Source: Paractinoplanes polyasparticus (GTDB lineage Bacteria; Actinomycetota; Actinomycetes; Mycobacteriales; Micromonosporaceae). From it: a stretch of DNA of 64,000 nt. The stretch is taken from contig NZ_JAHWFK010000038.1 of assembly GCF_019710575.1 (NCBI RefSeq), forward strand, positions 1 to 64,000, in the 5' to 3' direction. The position numbers were made by a program, and so were the translations under genes. This document shows, in pieces, positions 52,801-59,877 of this stretch. The first letter of the stretch is position 1. Each line of letters begins with the position of its first letter. The notes under the pieces were generated by a model. The model saw only the letters and a list, made by a program, of their open reading frames with translations. It had not been told where the DNA came from and ran no database searches.

Positions 52801-52985
52801 GCCGGCAACCCGTGGTTCTTGGCGGCGGAGGCCGGGAGCCCCCGGTCGACCGGCCCCGCCCCGGCCGGAGCAACAGGTTGCCCTTCAGCGGCGGAAGCGG
52901 CGGACGGCGGCGGCGCGGCCAGCATGGCCGCCGTGAGAATAGGAATCAGTAAATAACACAGCCTGAGACGCTGCGGCACACGCAT
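46896..52985 (-). CDS. Exported RHS-repeat polymorphic toxin with Hint domain and nuclease-like tip
   Basis: Very large protein of 2029 residues. Order: Sec signal peptide (1-33); an N-terminal domain (to ~220); a DUF6531-like segment (~225-310, AMPSFGIPFRLARYYSSGNT); many YD/RHS repeats (~320-1480, e.g. YDAAGRLTTVHDPRG); the RHS core (~1480-1540, GARNYDPGTGRFDSTDP); a pretoxin helical part (~1560-1750); a Hint autoprocessing domain (1759-1903, NSFVAGTLVLLADG ... TATAGHKFY ... NRVLVHNC); and a 126-residue toxin (1904-2029). The toxin ends with CPDFHAPDRNVWWDMTT and W-N-A-H-S-K-Y, resembling restriction-endonuclease-like toxins. The pentapeptide gene follows after ten bases. Confidence 0.92.
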   Translation of the reverse strand: MRVPQRLRLCYLLIPILTAAMLAAPPPSAASAAEGQPVAPAGAGPVDRGLPASAAKNHGLPAGQVAEPVPPATEAAGAPKKAAATAKADRRETTVKTLRLNAELAPPTQPIVRPGYLLGDTSLVVYFNAEIGPTDRWWATVRDVQSGAEQRSVDLGQADLNICSFPATYCRSFGAAEGWVLDPARTYTVTVTVATAEGELSSPESQPAKPRKVETPPSVPASQAVGCGCATVLGTTVRAQAFRGQMVNTGTGAYNRVEQDFAMPSFGIPFRLARYYSSGNTARGLFGLGWSSSYDVRIVAADGGAARVRAEDGAEAVYTGGADGTYAAPAGVRAKLSKVDSGWQLVPPDRRVLRFDAAGKLVSVKNPRGDGVTLTYTAAGALDRVTDPSGRVVKFEVRADLGLITKVTMPDGRSAQFDYQDGRLLKTQDARRSVTSYGYDAAGRLTTVHDPRGTRQLLNEYDATGRVGRQTDALGGVTTFAWDAAQQRATTTDPDGVVVVDGYRDNVLLFSRNANNDVVNTRYDGKLQKSLVVDPKGNQEETAFDENGNPRTRTAPEPFSFTQTSDFDDRGNQTTYTDGRGQKWVYTYNEFNELTSQRNPEQKTGYKYEYDSKGQVVKRTDPRDKATVYTYDADGNRTSETTPTGRKTVMTYDRTGRMSSVVDPRGTVSGADPDKFRTRYEYDAENQVVEMREPGKLLPHRWTFDELGQLAVETDPLAGNTIYTYDKSGRPVLTKDPVGNVSATEYTPAGRRRSMTLDPGGLNLTTSWTYDPNGRVATEVAPKGNADAAQKALFTSTFHYDFNGNLVQADRPYGSGATRVKVDTAFDSLDRPNEQVDQLGNSTAVRYDNNGNVVGMTDENGESLTSTFDGANRRTGSASSGGGGNAGIEYDEVGNPTRQTTPTGGVITWKYDDDGRPTEITEPRGNAEGNNAADYTTKYGYDQAGNQISVTDPLGNITKQSFDANDRVTAVTDANNHTTKYGYNDNDWLTSVTGPDATILSTTFQYNANGQEIRRTDPLLRSTYIEYDRAGRTEATTDQLGRRRELVYDANSQLVQERTARLLPSRPDPDGTIFYGYDNVGRLTSKKLGEKGTLYTYGYDAKNKLTAAADPTGVQSYQYDKTERLTEVARGDQVFGYTYDAEDRIVNRSYPDGTRIAADYDDGDRVTALTSSKGGTSARYEFGYDVADNLIKTTYPASTGVVENREYDRAGRMTGIEATKGDTTLSAFDLVLDKVGNPTRITETKGEPGQPTSTEATAYTYDEADRLTAECFGAQACSGSSASRTDYTYDLVGNRTTKKVAAPGDNTLTKYTYDAANQLVAEATAGSRTSLRTFAYDEEGNQTRAGSDQFTYSLDARMTSATVNGKVTNYTFDAVGNRIQAVTGAGAEQIVQKWSWDTNGPRAVLAAESQTSGGATQQRSYLYNPGGQALGLMAGAAAHSYLHDWLGGVSGVVSSDGAPQWSYDYDAFGVTESSKLTDDAPVNPLQYTGAYQDVTQGDRYSMGARNYDPGTGRFDSTDPVAQPQSDPSVSTYSYTNARPTVQTDPTGEDPDSGGVFYGSVTAAEHRMNNPDAGAATTDATVPDGGMVEVDNPEWLNAKKLVDEADGFVKQIGDEIVNLILDLVGFNDAKACITEGDIVACISTALQAVPWGKMFKAAKVAIKAVGVGRRLIDAYSNLKAARKALTSIPQRIKKMVDAPVTAVKSGAAKQVENTVKAAKDIGGKAKATAKNAANKVRNKAKSSTEESCKVAKGAGKRLSNSFVAGTLVLLADGTSKPIEKVEPGDTVKATDARTGVSKPQQVVASITGSGDKSLVELTLVGAGGGGPSKVTATAGHKFYSPGKGWIIADDLKAGDRLRDTGRRTVTVKATHDYKARTTVYNLTVDSTHTYYVEAGDNRVLVHNCMTTQAITERLQEHVDAVVNDFETGVIGLSPGQQGAVKRIGARDGRARGTAFYEMFRGDVIDEAVKKRVAQDPKLNKILHICGRGQECPDFHAPDRNVWWDMTTDGDWNAHSKYTKLFGRGIHLPTR

Positions 52986-53031
52986 GGCATTCCCCCGTGG
53001 AAGCGATGGCAGTGCGCCTCACACTTCCGCC

Positions 53032-53047
53032 ATTGACACATGTCAAT
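53032..53047. promoter_or_regulatory. Inverted repeat upstream of the RHS toxin gene
   Basis: ATTGACA and TGTCAAT (7-bp arms, CA centre) lie about 50 bases ahead of the RHS start codon. The minus-strand copy contains a TTGACA -35-like hexamer, so a repressor here would cover the promoter. Confidence 0.45.
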
Positions 53048-53111
53048 CAATGGATCGAATAGCCTTAACTCTCCCCTGAACGCCCTAGGTAGAGGATGCA
53101 TCCCAGCCGGG

Positions 53112-54128
53112 TCATTCCCATACCAGCTCCCACCACTGCCAGTTCTCCGGTGCCGGCTTCCAGGTCGGGTCGGGCCGCCATCCGGCGGGCGGCACCCAGC
53201 CTTCCGGCGGCGTCGGCCACCCCGGCGGCACCGCGAAGCGCACGCCCGTGGGCGGCGGCGGGATGGGACCGTGCTCGTGGCGCTCCTCGATGGTGGCCGC
53301 CGGCGCGACGCCGAGCCAGCTGTCGGGCAGCTCGTGGGCCCGGGCGACGTAGAGGACAACCTCGGCCTTGATGCGGTTGCCCTTGACGATCGCCCGGGCG
53401 GCGGTGGTCAGGCCTTGTCCAGCGAGGTGCTGGACGGCCGGAAGCAGCTCGCCGCTCATCTTGGGGGTCAGCTGACCCACCCGCATCCCGTCGAGCCGCG
53501 CCTCGACCAGCGAGTGCGTGGTGCGGGCGCTCCGCTCCACGATCTCGTGCAGGGTGGCGTGAACCCAGCACTCCCCCTCGGGCCGCAGATACGGCGTCAG
53601 CTCGGGAAGATGCTTGTTCTCCCCCGTGACCTGAATGGCGCGACCCGACGGCAACAACCGATGCCCCTCGGACGGCGGCAGGTTGGCCGGCACGATCATG
53701 TGCGGATCGGCCAGATCAAGCCGCACCGATCCCCGGAAGGTCGCACCCCGACCGTCGTTGTCGTCCCACTCGGCGCCCCACACTCGAGCGTTCACCTGCG
53801 GCGCCCACCCACCGGTCAGCAACACGACGAGAACCGGGTAGTAACGCACCGCGTCCCCCCGCGCCAGATACCCGACCTGGTGCCCGTCGACCCACACACC
53901 GATGGCATGACGGTCGTGCGAGTTCCCCGATTCGGGCATCAACACGGCCGGCCGCGTCAGCTCACTGCCCTGCGCCTTGAAGTCCTGCCCGAACAGAGAT
54001 CGGATGGCGGGACCGTAGTGCGACTCCCCGACGATGTTCGCGTGCGGGTAGCCACGCTGCCCCCACAACTCGAACGCAACAGCCATCGGCAGACCGTAGG
54101 GCCCCACGTTCCGCAACGCAGTGGTCAC
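53112..54128 (-). CDS. HIRAN-domain protein with Trp/Pro-rich C-terminal tail
   Basis: Protein of about 338 residues. The N-terminal half contains a HIRAN domain (NIVGESHYGPAIRSLFGQDF, then VLMPESGNSHDRHAIGVWVD and GHQVGYLARGDAVRYY), a fold that binds DNA 3' ends or damaged DNA in HLTF and is common in bacterial conflict loci. A second part resembles a repeated HIRAN-like or OB-like domain. The tail is Pro/Trp-rich (VPPGWPTPPEGWVPPAGWRP, then PDPTWKPAPENWQWW), a module frequent in actinobacteria. GTG 54128 and ATG 54086 are both possible starts. It is divergent from the NTPase operon. Confidence 0.8.
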   Translation of the reverse strand: MTTALRNVGPYGLPMAVAFELWGQRGYPHANIVGESHYGPAIRSLFGQDFKAQGSELTRPAVLMPESGNSHDRHAIGVWVDGHQVGYLARGDAVRYYPVLVVLLTGGWAPQVNARVWGAEWDDNDGRGATFRGSVRLDLADPHMIVPANLPPSEGHRLLPSGRAIQVTGENKHLPELTPYLRPEGECWVHATLHEIVERSARTTHSLVEARLDGMRVGQLTPKMSGELLPAVQHLAGQGLTTAARAIVKGNRIKAEVVLYVARAHELPDSWLGVAPAATIEERHEHGPIPPPPTGVRFAVPPGWPTPPEGWVPPAGWRPDPTWKPAPENWQWWELVWE

Positions 54129-54312
54129 TTCGGACGGTCCCGCCCACCGATCATCCGAGGTTAGTTGACGCCCAGCAGGGAGACGGCGTGCTCTTGCGGC
54201 GGTCCCGGCGCTGGTGAAGGCGGCGGTAGGAAAGCGGTAGATCTCCTCTGAAGGATGTAGTCGCTTTCGGGTTTGGCCGTCCCTCCGCGAAACGGGCCGG
54301 GGTTGGAGAGCG

Positions 54313-56148
54313 ATGGAAACGGGCGGGGTGTTCCGCGTCGACGAGGCGCCGCCGCGGGATCTGGGGATCCACAGTGCCATTCCGGGGGATGAGGGGGACG
54401 ACGACCTTCCGGTCTATGTGCCACGGGACTTCGACTTTCGGCTGCGTAACGCGCTGGGGGTGAACGGGGTCGACCGGGGGGCGTTCGTGGTCATGGTGGG
54501 TGGGTCGTCCACGGGCAAGACGCGGTCGCTGTACGAGGCTGTCTACGAACTGGTGCCGACGTGGGCCCTGGTGCAGCCGGCCGACGCGGCGGAGCTGCTC
54601 TTTCTCAAGGGGGCCCCGCCGCGCCGGAGTGTGGTGTGGCTCGATGAGTTGCAGCGCTATCTGGGGGCTGAGCCGCCGCTGTCGTCCGAGTGTGTGCGCG
54701 CGCTTATCCGGGCCGGCAATCTGGTTGTCGGCACGCTGTGGCCCGATCAGTACGCCACCTGGACGGCCGGGCACGATGACGTGCACCGGCTCGTCAAGGC
54801 GGCGACCGTCATCCCTGTGCCGGACGACCTGACCGACCAGGAGGAGCAGGAAGCCGAGGCCGTCGCCGGGCGGGACAGCCGCATCCGGCGGGCGTTGAAG
54901 ACCCGTGACACCGGGCTGACGCAGGCTCTCGCGGGCGGTCCGGCGCTGGTGATGTGCTGGGAACAACCCGTGAATCCTTACGTCAAAGCCATCATCACCG
55001 CGGCGGCCGACGCGCACCGCCTGGGCGTGCAGTCGCCGCTGACCGAGTCGCTGCTGGTCGAGGCGATGGCCGGGTATCTGCAGGGGCGGCAACGGGTGCG
55101 GTCGCCCGGTGAGTGGCTGCCCGAGGCGCTGCCGCATGCGACCCGGCCGCAATTCGGTGAGGTTTCCGCGTTGACGCCGGCCGACGGTGGCCGTCCGGGA
55201 CGGCTCGCCGGTTATACGGTGGCCGACTATCTCGCCCAGCATCTGCGCCGGGTGCGTCGCGTCGAGACTGTGCCGCACGAGGCCTGGCAGGCGCTGGTGA
55301 CCCGGCTGAGCCGCTCGACGGATCTGTGGCATGTGGCCGAGAGTGCCCTCGCCCGGCTGCGCTGCCGGTACGCCGAAGGGGCGTTGCGGCGACTGGTCGA
55401 CGAGTTCCGCGACTCCCGCGCCGCCTCGCGGTTGGCTGACCTGTTCGTCCGGCAGGGGCGGTTCGCCGACGCGGTCGCCGTGCTCGATGCGGAGTGGTCC
55501 GACGAGCAGACCCGGAGCCAATTGGTCCGTACGCGCGAATTGCGCCGGCGGGTGGACGCGATCCGGCCCCGGGCGATCGCCGGCGACCATGCGGCCCGGG
55601 AACGGCTGGCCGACATCCTGCTCGACGGCGGCGAGTGCGACGACCTGCGCCTGCGGGCCCAGCGCGGTGACCGTCCGGCCGCCGAGCGCCTGGTCGACCT
55701 GCTGGTAGCGCGGGGCTGCGTACGAGAGATCCGCAAGCGGGCCGAGCTGGGTGACCTTTACGCGGCCGAGGCTCTGTGCGACCTGTACGTGGCCTGGGGC
55801 GAGCGGGATCTGCTCGAAGCGCGCGCCCAGGCCGGGGACACGGCCGCGCAGCTTCGCCTGTCCAAGGTGCATCCGCGTCAGGGGAGCGCCGAGACGGAAC
55901 TGGCCGAACTGCGGGCGGCGGCGGACGACGGCCACCCGGAAGCCGGGCCGCAACTGTGCGCGCTGCTGTTCGAGCTGCGCGACGAGGCGCGACTCAAAGC
56001 GGAGCTGAACGCCGGGACCGCGGGGGCCGCCGATCGGCTCGTCGCCCTCTACATGGCCGGCGAGAGCACGACCCCCGAGCGGCTGGTCCAGCTTCGGGGC
56101 TTCGGCCTGCACGCCGACGGCCGGAACGTCCAAGCCATCCATCCGTGA
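54313..56148 (+). CDS. P-loop NTPase with C-terminal helical-repeat solenoid
   Basis: Protein of 611 residues. Walker A is GGSSTGKT (63-70) and Walker B VVWLDE (107-112), followed by AAA-like helices. From about residue 340 there are repeats of ~27 residues built on A..GD..AAERL.DLL...G....LR.RA (e.g. RGDRPAAERLVDLLVARGCV, ELGDLYAAEALCDLYVAWGE), a TPR/ARM-like solenoid. The layout resembles STAND-type sensors but the NTPase core is short. It is the first gene of a four-gene operon with a ten-base gap to the next. GGAGAG precedes the ATG. Confidence 0.78.
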   Translation: METGGVFRVDEAPPRDLGIHSAIPGDEGDDDLPVYVPRDFDFRLRNALGVNGVDRGAFVVMVGGSSTGKTRSLYEAVYELVPTWALVQPADAAELLFLKGAPPRRSVVWLDELQRYLGAEPPLSSECVRALIRAGNLVVGTLWPDQYATWTAGHDDVHRLVKAATVIPVPDDLTDQEEQEAEAVAGRDSRIRRALKTRDTGLTQALAGGPALVMCWEQPVNPYVKAIITAAADAHRLGVQSPLTESLLVEAMAGYLQGRQRVRSPGEWLPEALPHATRPQFGEVSALTPADGGRPGRLAGYTVADYLAQHLRRVRRVETVPHEAWQALVTRLSRSTDLWHVAESALARLRCRYAEGALRRLVDEFRDSRAASRLADLFVRQGRFADAVAVLDAEWSDEQTRSQLVRTRELRRRVDAIRPRAIAGDHAARERLADILLDGGECDDLRLRAQRGDRPAAERLVDLLVARGCVREIRKRAELGDLYAAEALCDLYVAWGERDLLEARAQAGDTAAQLRLSKVHPRQGSAETELAELRAAADDGHPEAGPQLCALLFELRDEARLKAELNAGTAGAADRLVALYMAGESTTPERLVQLRGFGLHADGRNVQAIHP

Positions 56149-56158
56149 AGGGATTCTC

Positions 56159-56752
56159 ATGCCCGACCTGAGCTCGGCCGACCACGCCTTCCTGATCCTG
56201 CTCAAGAACGAGGGCCGGCAGGTCTCCAACACCGAACTGAACAGGCAGTACGGTGTGACGCTGATCGGCGCGGCCTGCATGCGCCTGAACGGCACCGGCT
56301 ACGTCGATTCGGACACCACCCGCCGGCCCTACCGGCATCACCTGACCGAGGACGGCCGGAAACTGCTCGACCAGCAGCTGTCGATCGACAGCGACGTCGT
56401 CGAGCCGAAGGCCAAGCGGTCGCCCGCGGAGAAGGCGCTGTGGGCCGCCCTCGTGAGCACCTTCAACCGGCAGTCGGTCTCGACTTCCGTGTCGGTCGAG
56501 GACCGCGTCCGTCGCGCGTACACGGACCTGAGCGCGAAGCCCGGGCAGTGGATCGGCCTGGCGCAGTTGCGGCCGCTGCTCGCCGGCGTCTCGCGCGCCG
56601 AGCAGGACCGCGCGCTGGTGCGCCTGCTCGAATCGGACGACGTGCGCCTCGAGCCCGAACCGCACCGGCACCGCCTCGGCGACGAGGACCGTGCCGCCGC
56701 CGTTCGTATCGGCGGGGAAGAACGGCACAAGCTGGCGATCGGCGTGCGATGA
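56159..56752 (+). CDS. Winged-helix-like partner protein
   Basis: Protein of 197 residues. The N-terminal ~75 residues look like a winged helix (SADHAFLILLKNEGRQVSNT, then ELNRQYGVTLIGAACMRLNG, with the wing RPYRHHLTEDGRKLLDQQ). The rest has a second helical or winged unit (WIGLAQLRPLLAGVSRAEQD, RALVRLLESDDVRLEPEP). No known family was recognised. It is coupled to the double ATPase by an ATGA overlap, suggesting a stoichiometric complex or adaptor role rather than a free transcription factor. Confidence 0.72.
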   Translation: MPDLSSADHAFLILLKNEGRQVSNTELNRQYGVTLIGAACMRLNGTGYVDSDTTRRPYRHHLTEDGRKLLDQQLSIDSDVVEPKAKRSPAEKALWAALVSTFNRQSVSTSVSVEDRVRRAYTDLSAKPGQWIGLAQLRPLLAGVSRAEQDRALVRLLESDDVRLEPEPHRHRLGDEDRAAAVRIGGEERHKLAIGVR

Positions 56753-59700
56753 CCGAGGAGGAACGGGCTGCCCTGGCCGCGCTGCGCTTCAGCTGGGCGC
56801 AGGCCGCGGACGACGTGTGGCGGCCCTCGCCGTTCCACGTCGACGGGCTGCATCCGGCGGTCGTCCGGGACGTGCTCGACAGCCTGGCCGAGGCCGGGTT
56901 CAGCCCCGACACCAACCCGATCGGCCTGGTGCTGGAGGGCCGGCACGGCTCGGGCAAGACACACCTGCTGGGCTGGGTGCGCGAACAGGTGCAGCAGCAG
57001 GGCGGCTACTTCTTCCTGATCGGGCTGCTCGACGGGCGGGCGTTCTGGGACGGCATGCTGGTGTTCCTGCTCAGCGGGCTGACCCGGCCGGTCCCGGGCA
57101 GCGAGAGCCAGTTGCGGCTGTTGCTGCGCCGGCTCTCGTCGAAGATCGGCGCGCCCCGGCTGGCCCGCCGCGCGGTGATGGGCGAGACCGAGCTGACGCG
57201 GGAGGCGCTCGACCAGTTCGCCGAGGGGCTGAGCGCGTACGACAGCTTTGTGGCCCACGAATGCCGGGACACGTTGCGGGCACTGGCCTTGCGGGCCTCA
57301 GACGACGAGGACCAGCAGGACGTGGCGGACAGCTACTTCGACGGTGAGCCGATCACCGAGTCGCTCCGGGCGTGGGGAATCCGCCGCCGGCACCAGCCCC
57401 AGGACGTCGTACGGGAGATCTCGTGGCTGCTGGCCCTGACCGGCCCGTCGGTGATCGCCTTCGACCAGATCGACACGGCCATCGCCCAGCTGGCCGTGCG
57501 GGAAGACCTGGCGCAGCAGGCGAGCGAGGCACAGAAGGCCGAACCGCTCATCAACATCGCCGGCGGTCTCACCGACCTGCGCGAGGTGACCCGGCGGACC
57601 GTGACGGTCGTCGCCACCCTCACCTCGACGTGGGAACAGATCGAGAGCCGGGCCACGGCCTCGTTCGCCGACCGGTTCCGGCGGTGCCCGTCCCTGCAGG
57701 GCATCCGCACGGTCGAGATCGCGCGGCAGATCATCGAGAAGCGGTTCGCCTCCCGGTACGCCGACACCGGGTTCAAGCCGCCCTACCCCACCTGGCCGGT
57801 GCGGCCCGAGGCGCTCATCGAGGCCATCAACTACACGCCGCGGCGGCTGCTCGTGGTCATCGACCGCCACGTCCGGGCCTGCCTCATCGCCGATGAGGTG
57901 CGTGAGCTGGTACGGCTGGACGAGGCTCCGGCGGAGAGCCGCGAAGTCGCGCCCTCGGTCACTGCGCCGGCGGCCCCGGACGAGGCCCTGGCGCGGATCG
58001 AGGCTCGCTACGAGCAGCTCAAGCGGGACGCCGATGTGACGTCGCCGCTCGAGCACGACACCGAGGACTCGCTGTTCCCGGCGCTGTTGTCGGCCGGCTT
58101 GCACGCGTGGATCGTCGAGCGGGGCGACCGCGGGGCTGCGTTCAGTGTGGATCCGCCGCCCAGTGCCAAGCCTGATCTGCACGCGCGGCTGCGGCGGGAT
58201 CTCGATGAGCGTACGGAGGAGGAGCGTGAGAACTCGCTCGACCAGACGCGCACCGAGGATCAGATGCACTGGTCGTTCCGGGCCATCAGCGACACCCACC
58301 ACGGGAATGCGGTGCTGAATCGGATCCGGCGCGCTCGGACCGCGGCGGGGCTGAATCCGGAGGTGGCCAAGCGGAAGCTGTTCCTGATTCGGAACGGGGA
58401 GTACTCGTCGTCGGCGCGCACCCAGGAGATCCTGGCTGACGTGCGGCGGGACGGCGGGGTGACGCTGTCGATCGACGACGAGGACCTGCGTGTGCTGGCG
58501 GCGCTGCGGGACCTGCGGGAGGAGAATCCGGCTGAGCTGCATGCCTGGCTCGTCAAATACCGGCCGACCGGGCAGCTGACGCTGTTCAAGGAGGCGTTGG
58601 CGGAAGCCGTCGCCGATGAGCAGATCACTCCGAGGCGGGAAGAGCGGGCCGGGTTCACCGCCGGGATGTCGGACGACCAGAATTCCGTACCTCTGAGTCT
58701 TGAGGCCCTTCGCAAGCATGCGGCGATCTTCGCCGCGTCCGGCTCGGGCAAGACCGTGCTGATCCGGCGTCTGATCGAGGAATGCGCGCTGCTCGGTGTG
58801 TCGTCCATCGTGCTCGACCCGAACAACGACCTGGCCCGCCTGGGCGACGAGTGGCCCACTCCCCCGGACAGGTGGTCGGTGCAGGACCTCGAACGCGCCC
58901 ATGACTACCACGCCGGCACCGAGGTCGTGGTCTGGACGCCGCGCCGGGAGGCGGGCCGCCCGCTGAGTTTCCAGCCGCTGCCGGACTTCGCGGCGGTGCT
59001 CGACGAACCGGACGAGTTCTCCGAGGCCGTGGAGTCCGCGGTGGCCGCGCTCGCGCCCCGGGCCAATCTGGTCGGGCGGACCACCCGGGCCCAGCTCGGC
59101 ATCGCCGTCCTGCGCAAGGCGGTGGAGCACTACGGGCGTCGCGGCGGCGGTTCCATGGACGGGCTGGTGGACATCCTGGCCGACCTGCCCGACGGCGTCA
59201 GCCAGCTGCGCCAGGCCGACAAGATCGCCGCTGACGTCGCCCAGGCTCTCCGGGCGGCCATGGACAACGACCCCATGTTCGGCGGCGGCGGCACCCCGGT
59301 CGACCCCGGCGTCCTGCTGACCCCGTCGCCCGGTAAGCGCGCCCGCGTCTCGGTGATCAGCCTGATCGGCCTGCGCGCGAACGAGGCCCGGCAGAGCTTC
59401 GTCAACCAGCTGCAGATGAGCCTGTTCGCCTGGGTCAAGAAGAACCCGGCCCGCGACCGCCCGCTGCTCGGCCTGCTGGTGATGGACGAGGCGCAGGACT
59501 TCGCCCCCTCGGGCGCGATGACCGCCTGCACGCAGAGCACCCTGGCCCTCGCCTCCCAGGCCCGCAAGTACGGCCTCGGCCTGCTGTTCGCCACCCAGGC
59601 CCCCAAGGGTCTGCACAACCGCATCCCCGGCAACGCCGCCACCCACTTCTTCGGCCGCATCACCGCGCCGGTGCAGATCGAGGCTGCCCGCGAGATGGCC

Positions 59701-59868
59701 AAGGCCAAGGGCGGCGACGTGCCGGACGTGGGCGCCCTGACCTCCGGCGAGTTCTACATCGCGCTCGAGGGATCCTCGCCCGAGAAGATCCGTACGCCGA
59801 TGTGTCTTTCGTTTCATCCGGCCAGTCCGCTCACCGACGAGGAGGTCCTGGTCAGGGCCCTCCGTTAG
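56749..59868 (+). CDS. Double ATPase: N-terminal AAA plus C-terminal HerA/FtsK-like translocase
   Basis: Protein of 1039 residues. The first P-loop is GRHGSGKT (64-71) with Walker B SVIAFDQID near 235 and an arginine-containing helix later. A middle linker (~400-640) contains EEERENSLDQ and NAVLNRIRRARTAAGLNPE. The second P-loop is AASGSGKT (about 663) and Walker B is LLVMDEAQDF (about 909), with a sensor LLFATQAPKGL and a HerA-like C-terminus (HFFGRITAPVQIEAAREMAK). HerA/FtsK proteins move double-stranded DNA as hexamers. An in-frame upstream extension is excluded by the overlap with the winged-helix gene. No membrane helices. Confidence 0.85.
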   Translation: MTEEERAALAALRFSWAQAADDVWRPSPFHVDGLHPAVVRDVLDSLAEAGFSPDTNPIGLVLEGRHGSGKTHLLGWVREQVQQQGGYFFLIGLLDGRAFWDGMLVFLLSGLTRPVPGSESQLRLLLRRLSSKIGAPRLARRAVMGETELTREALDQFAEGLSAYDSFVAHECRDTLRALALRASDDEDQQDVADSYFDGEPITESLRAWGIRRRHQPQDVVREISWLLALTGPSVIAFDQIDTAIAQLAVREDLAQQASEAQKAEPLINIAGGLTDLREVTRRTVTVVATLTSTWEQIESRATASFADRFRRCPSLQGIRTVEIARQIIEKRFASRYADTGFKPPYPTWPVRPEALIEAINYTPRRLLVVIDRHVRACLIADEVRELVRLDEAPAESREVAPSVTAPAAPDEALARIEARYEQLKRDADVTSPLEHDTEDSLFPALLSAGLHAWIVERGDRGAAFSVDPPPSAKPDLHARLRRDLDERTEEERENSLDQTRTEDQMHWSFRAISDTHHGNAVLNRIRRARTAAGLNPEVAKRKLFLIRNGEYSSSARTQEILADVRRDGGVTLSIDDEDLRVLAALRDLREENPAELHAWLVKYRPTGQLTLFKEALAEAVADEQITPRREERAGFTAGMSDDQNSVPLSLEALRKHAAIFAASGSGKTVLIRRLIEECALLGVSSIVLDPNNDLARLGDEWPTPPDRWSVQDLERAHDYHAGTEVVVWTPRREAGRPLSFQPLPDFAAVLDEPDEFSEAVESAVAALAPRANLVGRTTRAQLGIAVLRKAVEHYGRRGGGSMDGLVDILADLPDGVSQLRQADKIAADVAQALRAAMDNDPMFGGGGTPVDPGVLLTPSPGKRARVSVISLIGLRANEARQSFVNQLQMSLFAWVKKNPARDRPLLGLLVMDEAQDFAPSGAMTACTQSTLALASQARKYGLGLLFATQAPKGLHNRIPGNAATHFFGRITAPVQIEAAREMAKAKGGDVPDVGALTSGEFYIALEGSSPEKIRTPMCLSFHPASPLTDEEVLVRALR

Positions 59869-59877
59869 CATCGGAGC

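Noticed and set aside
57298..59871. Long minus-strand frame inside the double-ATPase gene
   Set aside because: Antisense shadow without motifs; the plus strand shows two intact P-loops.
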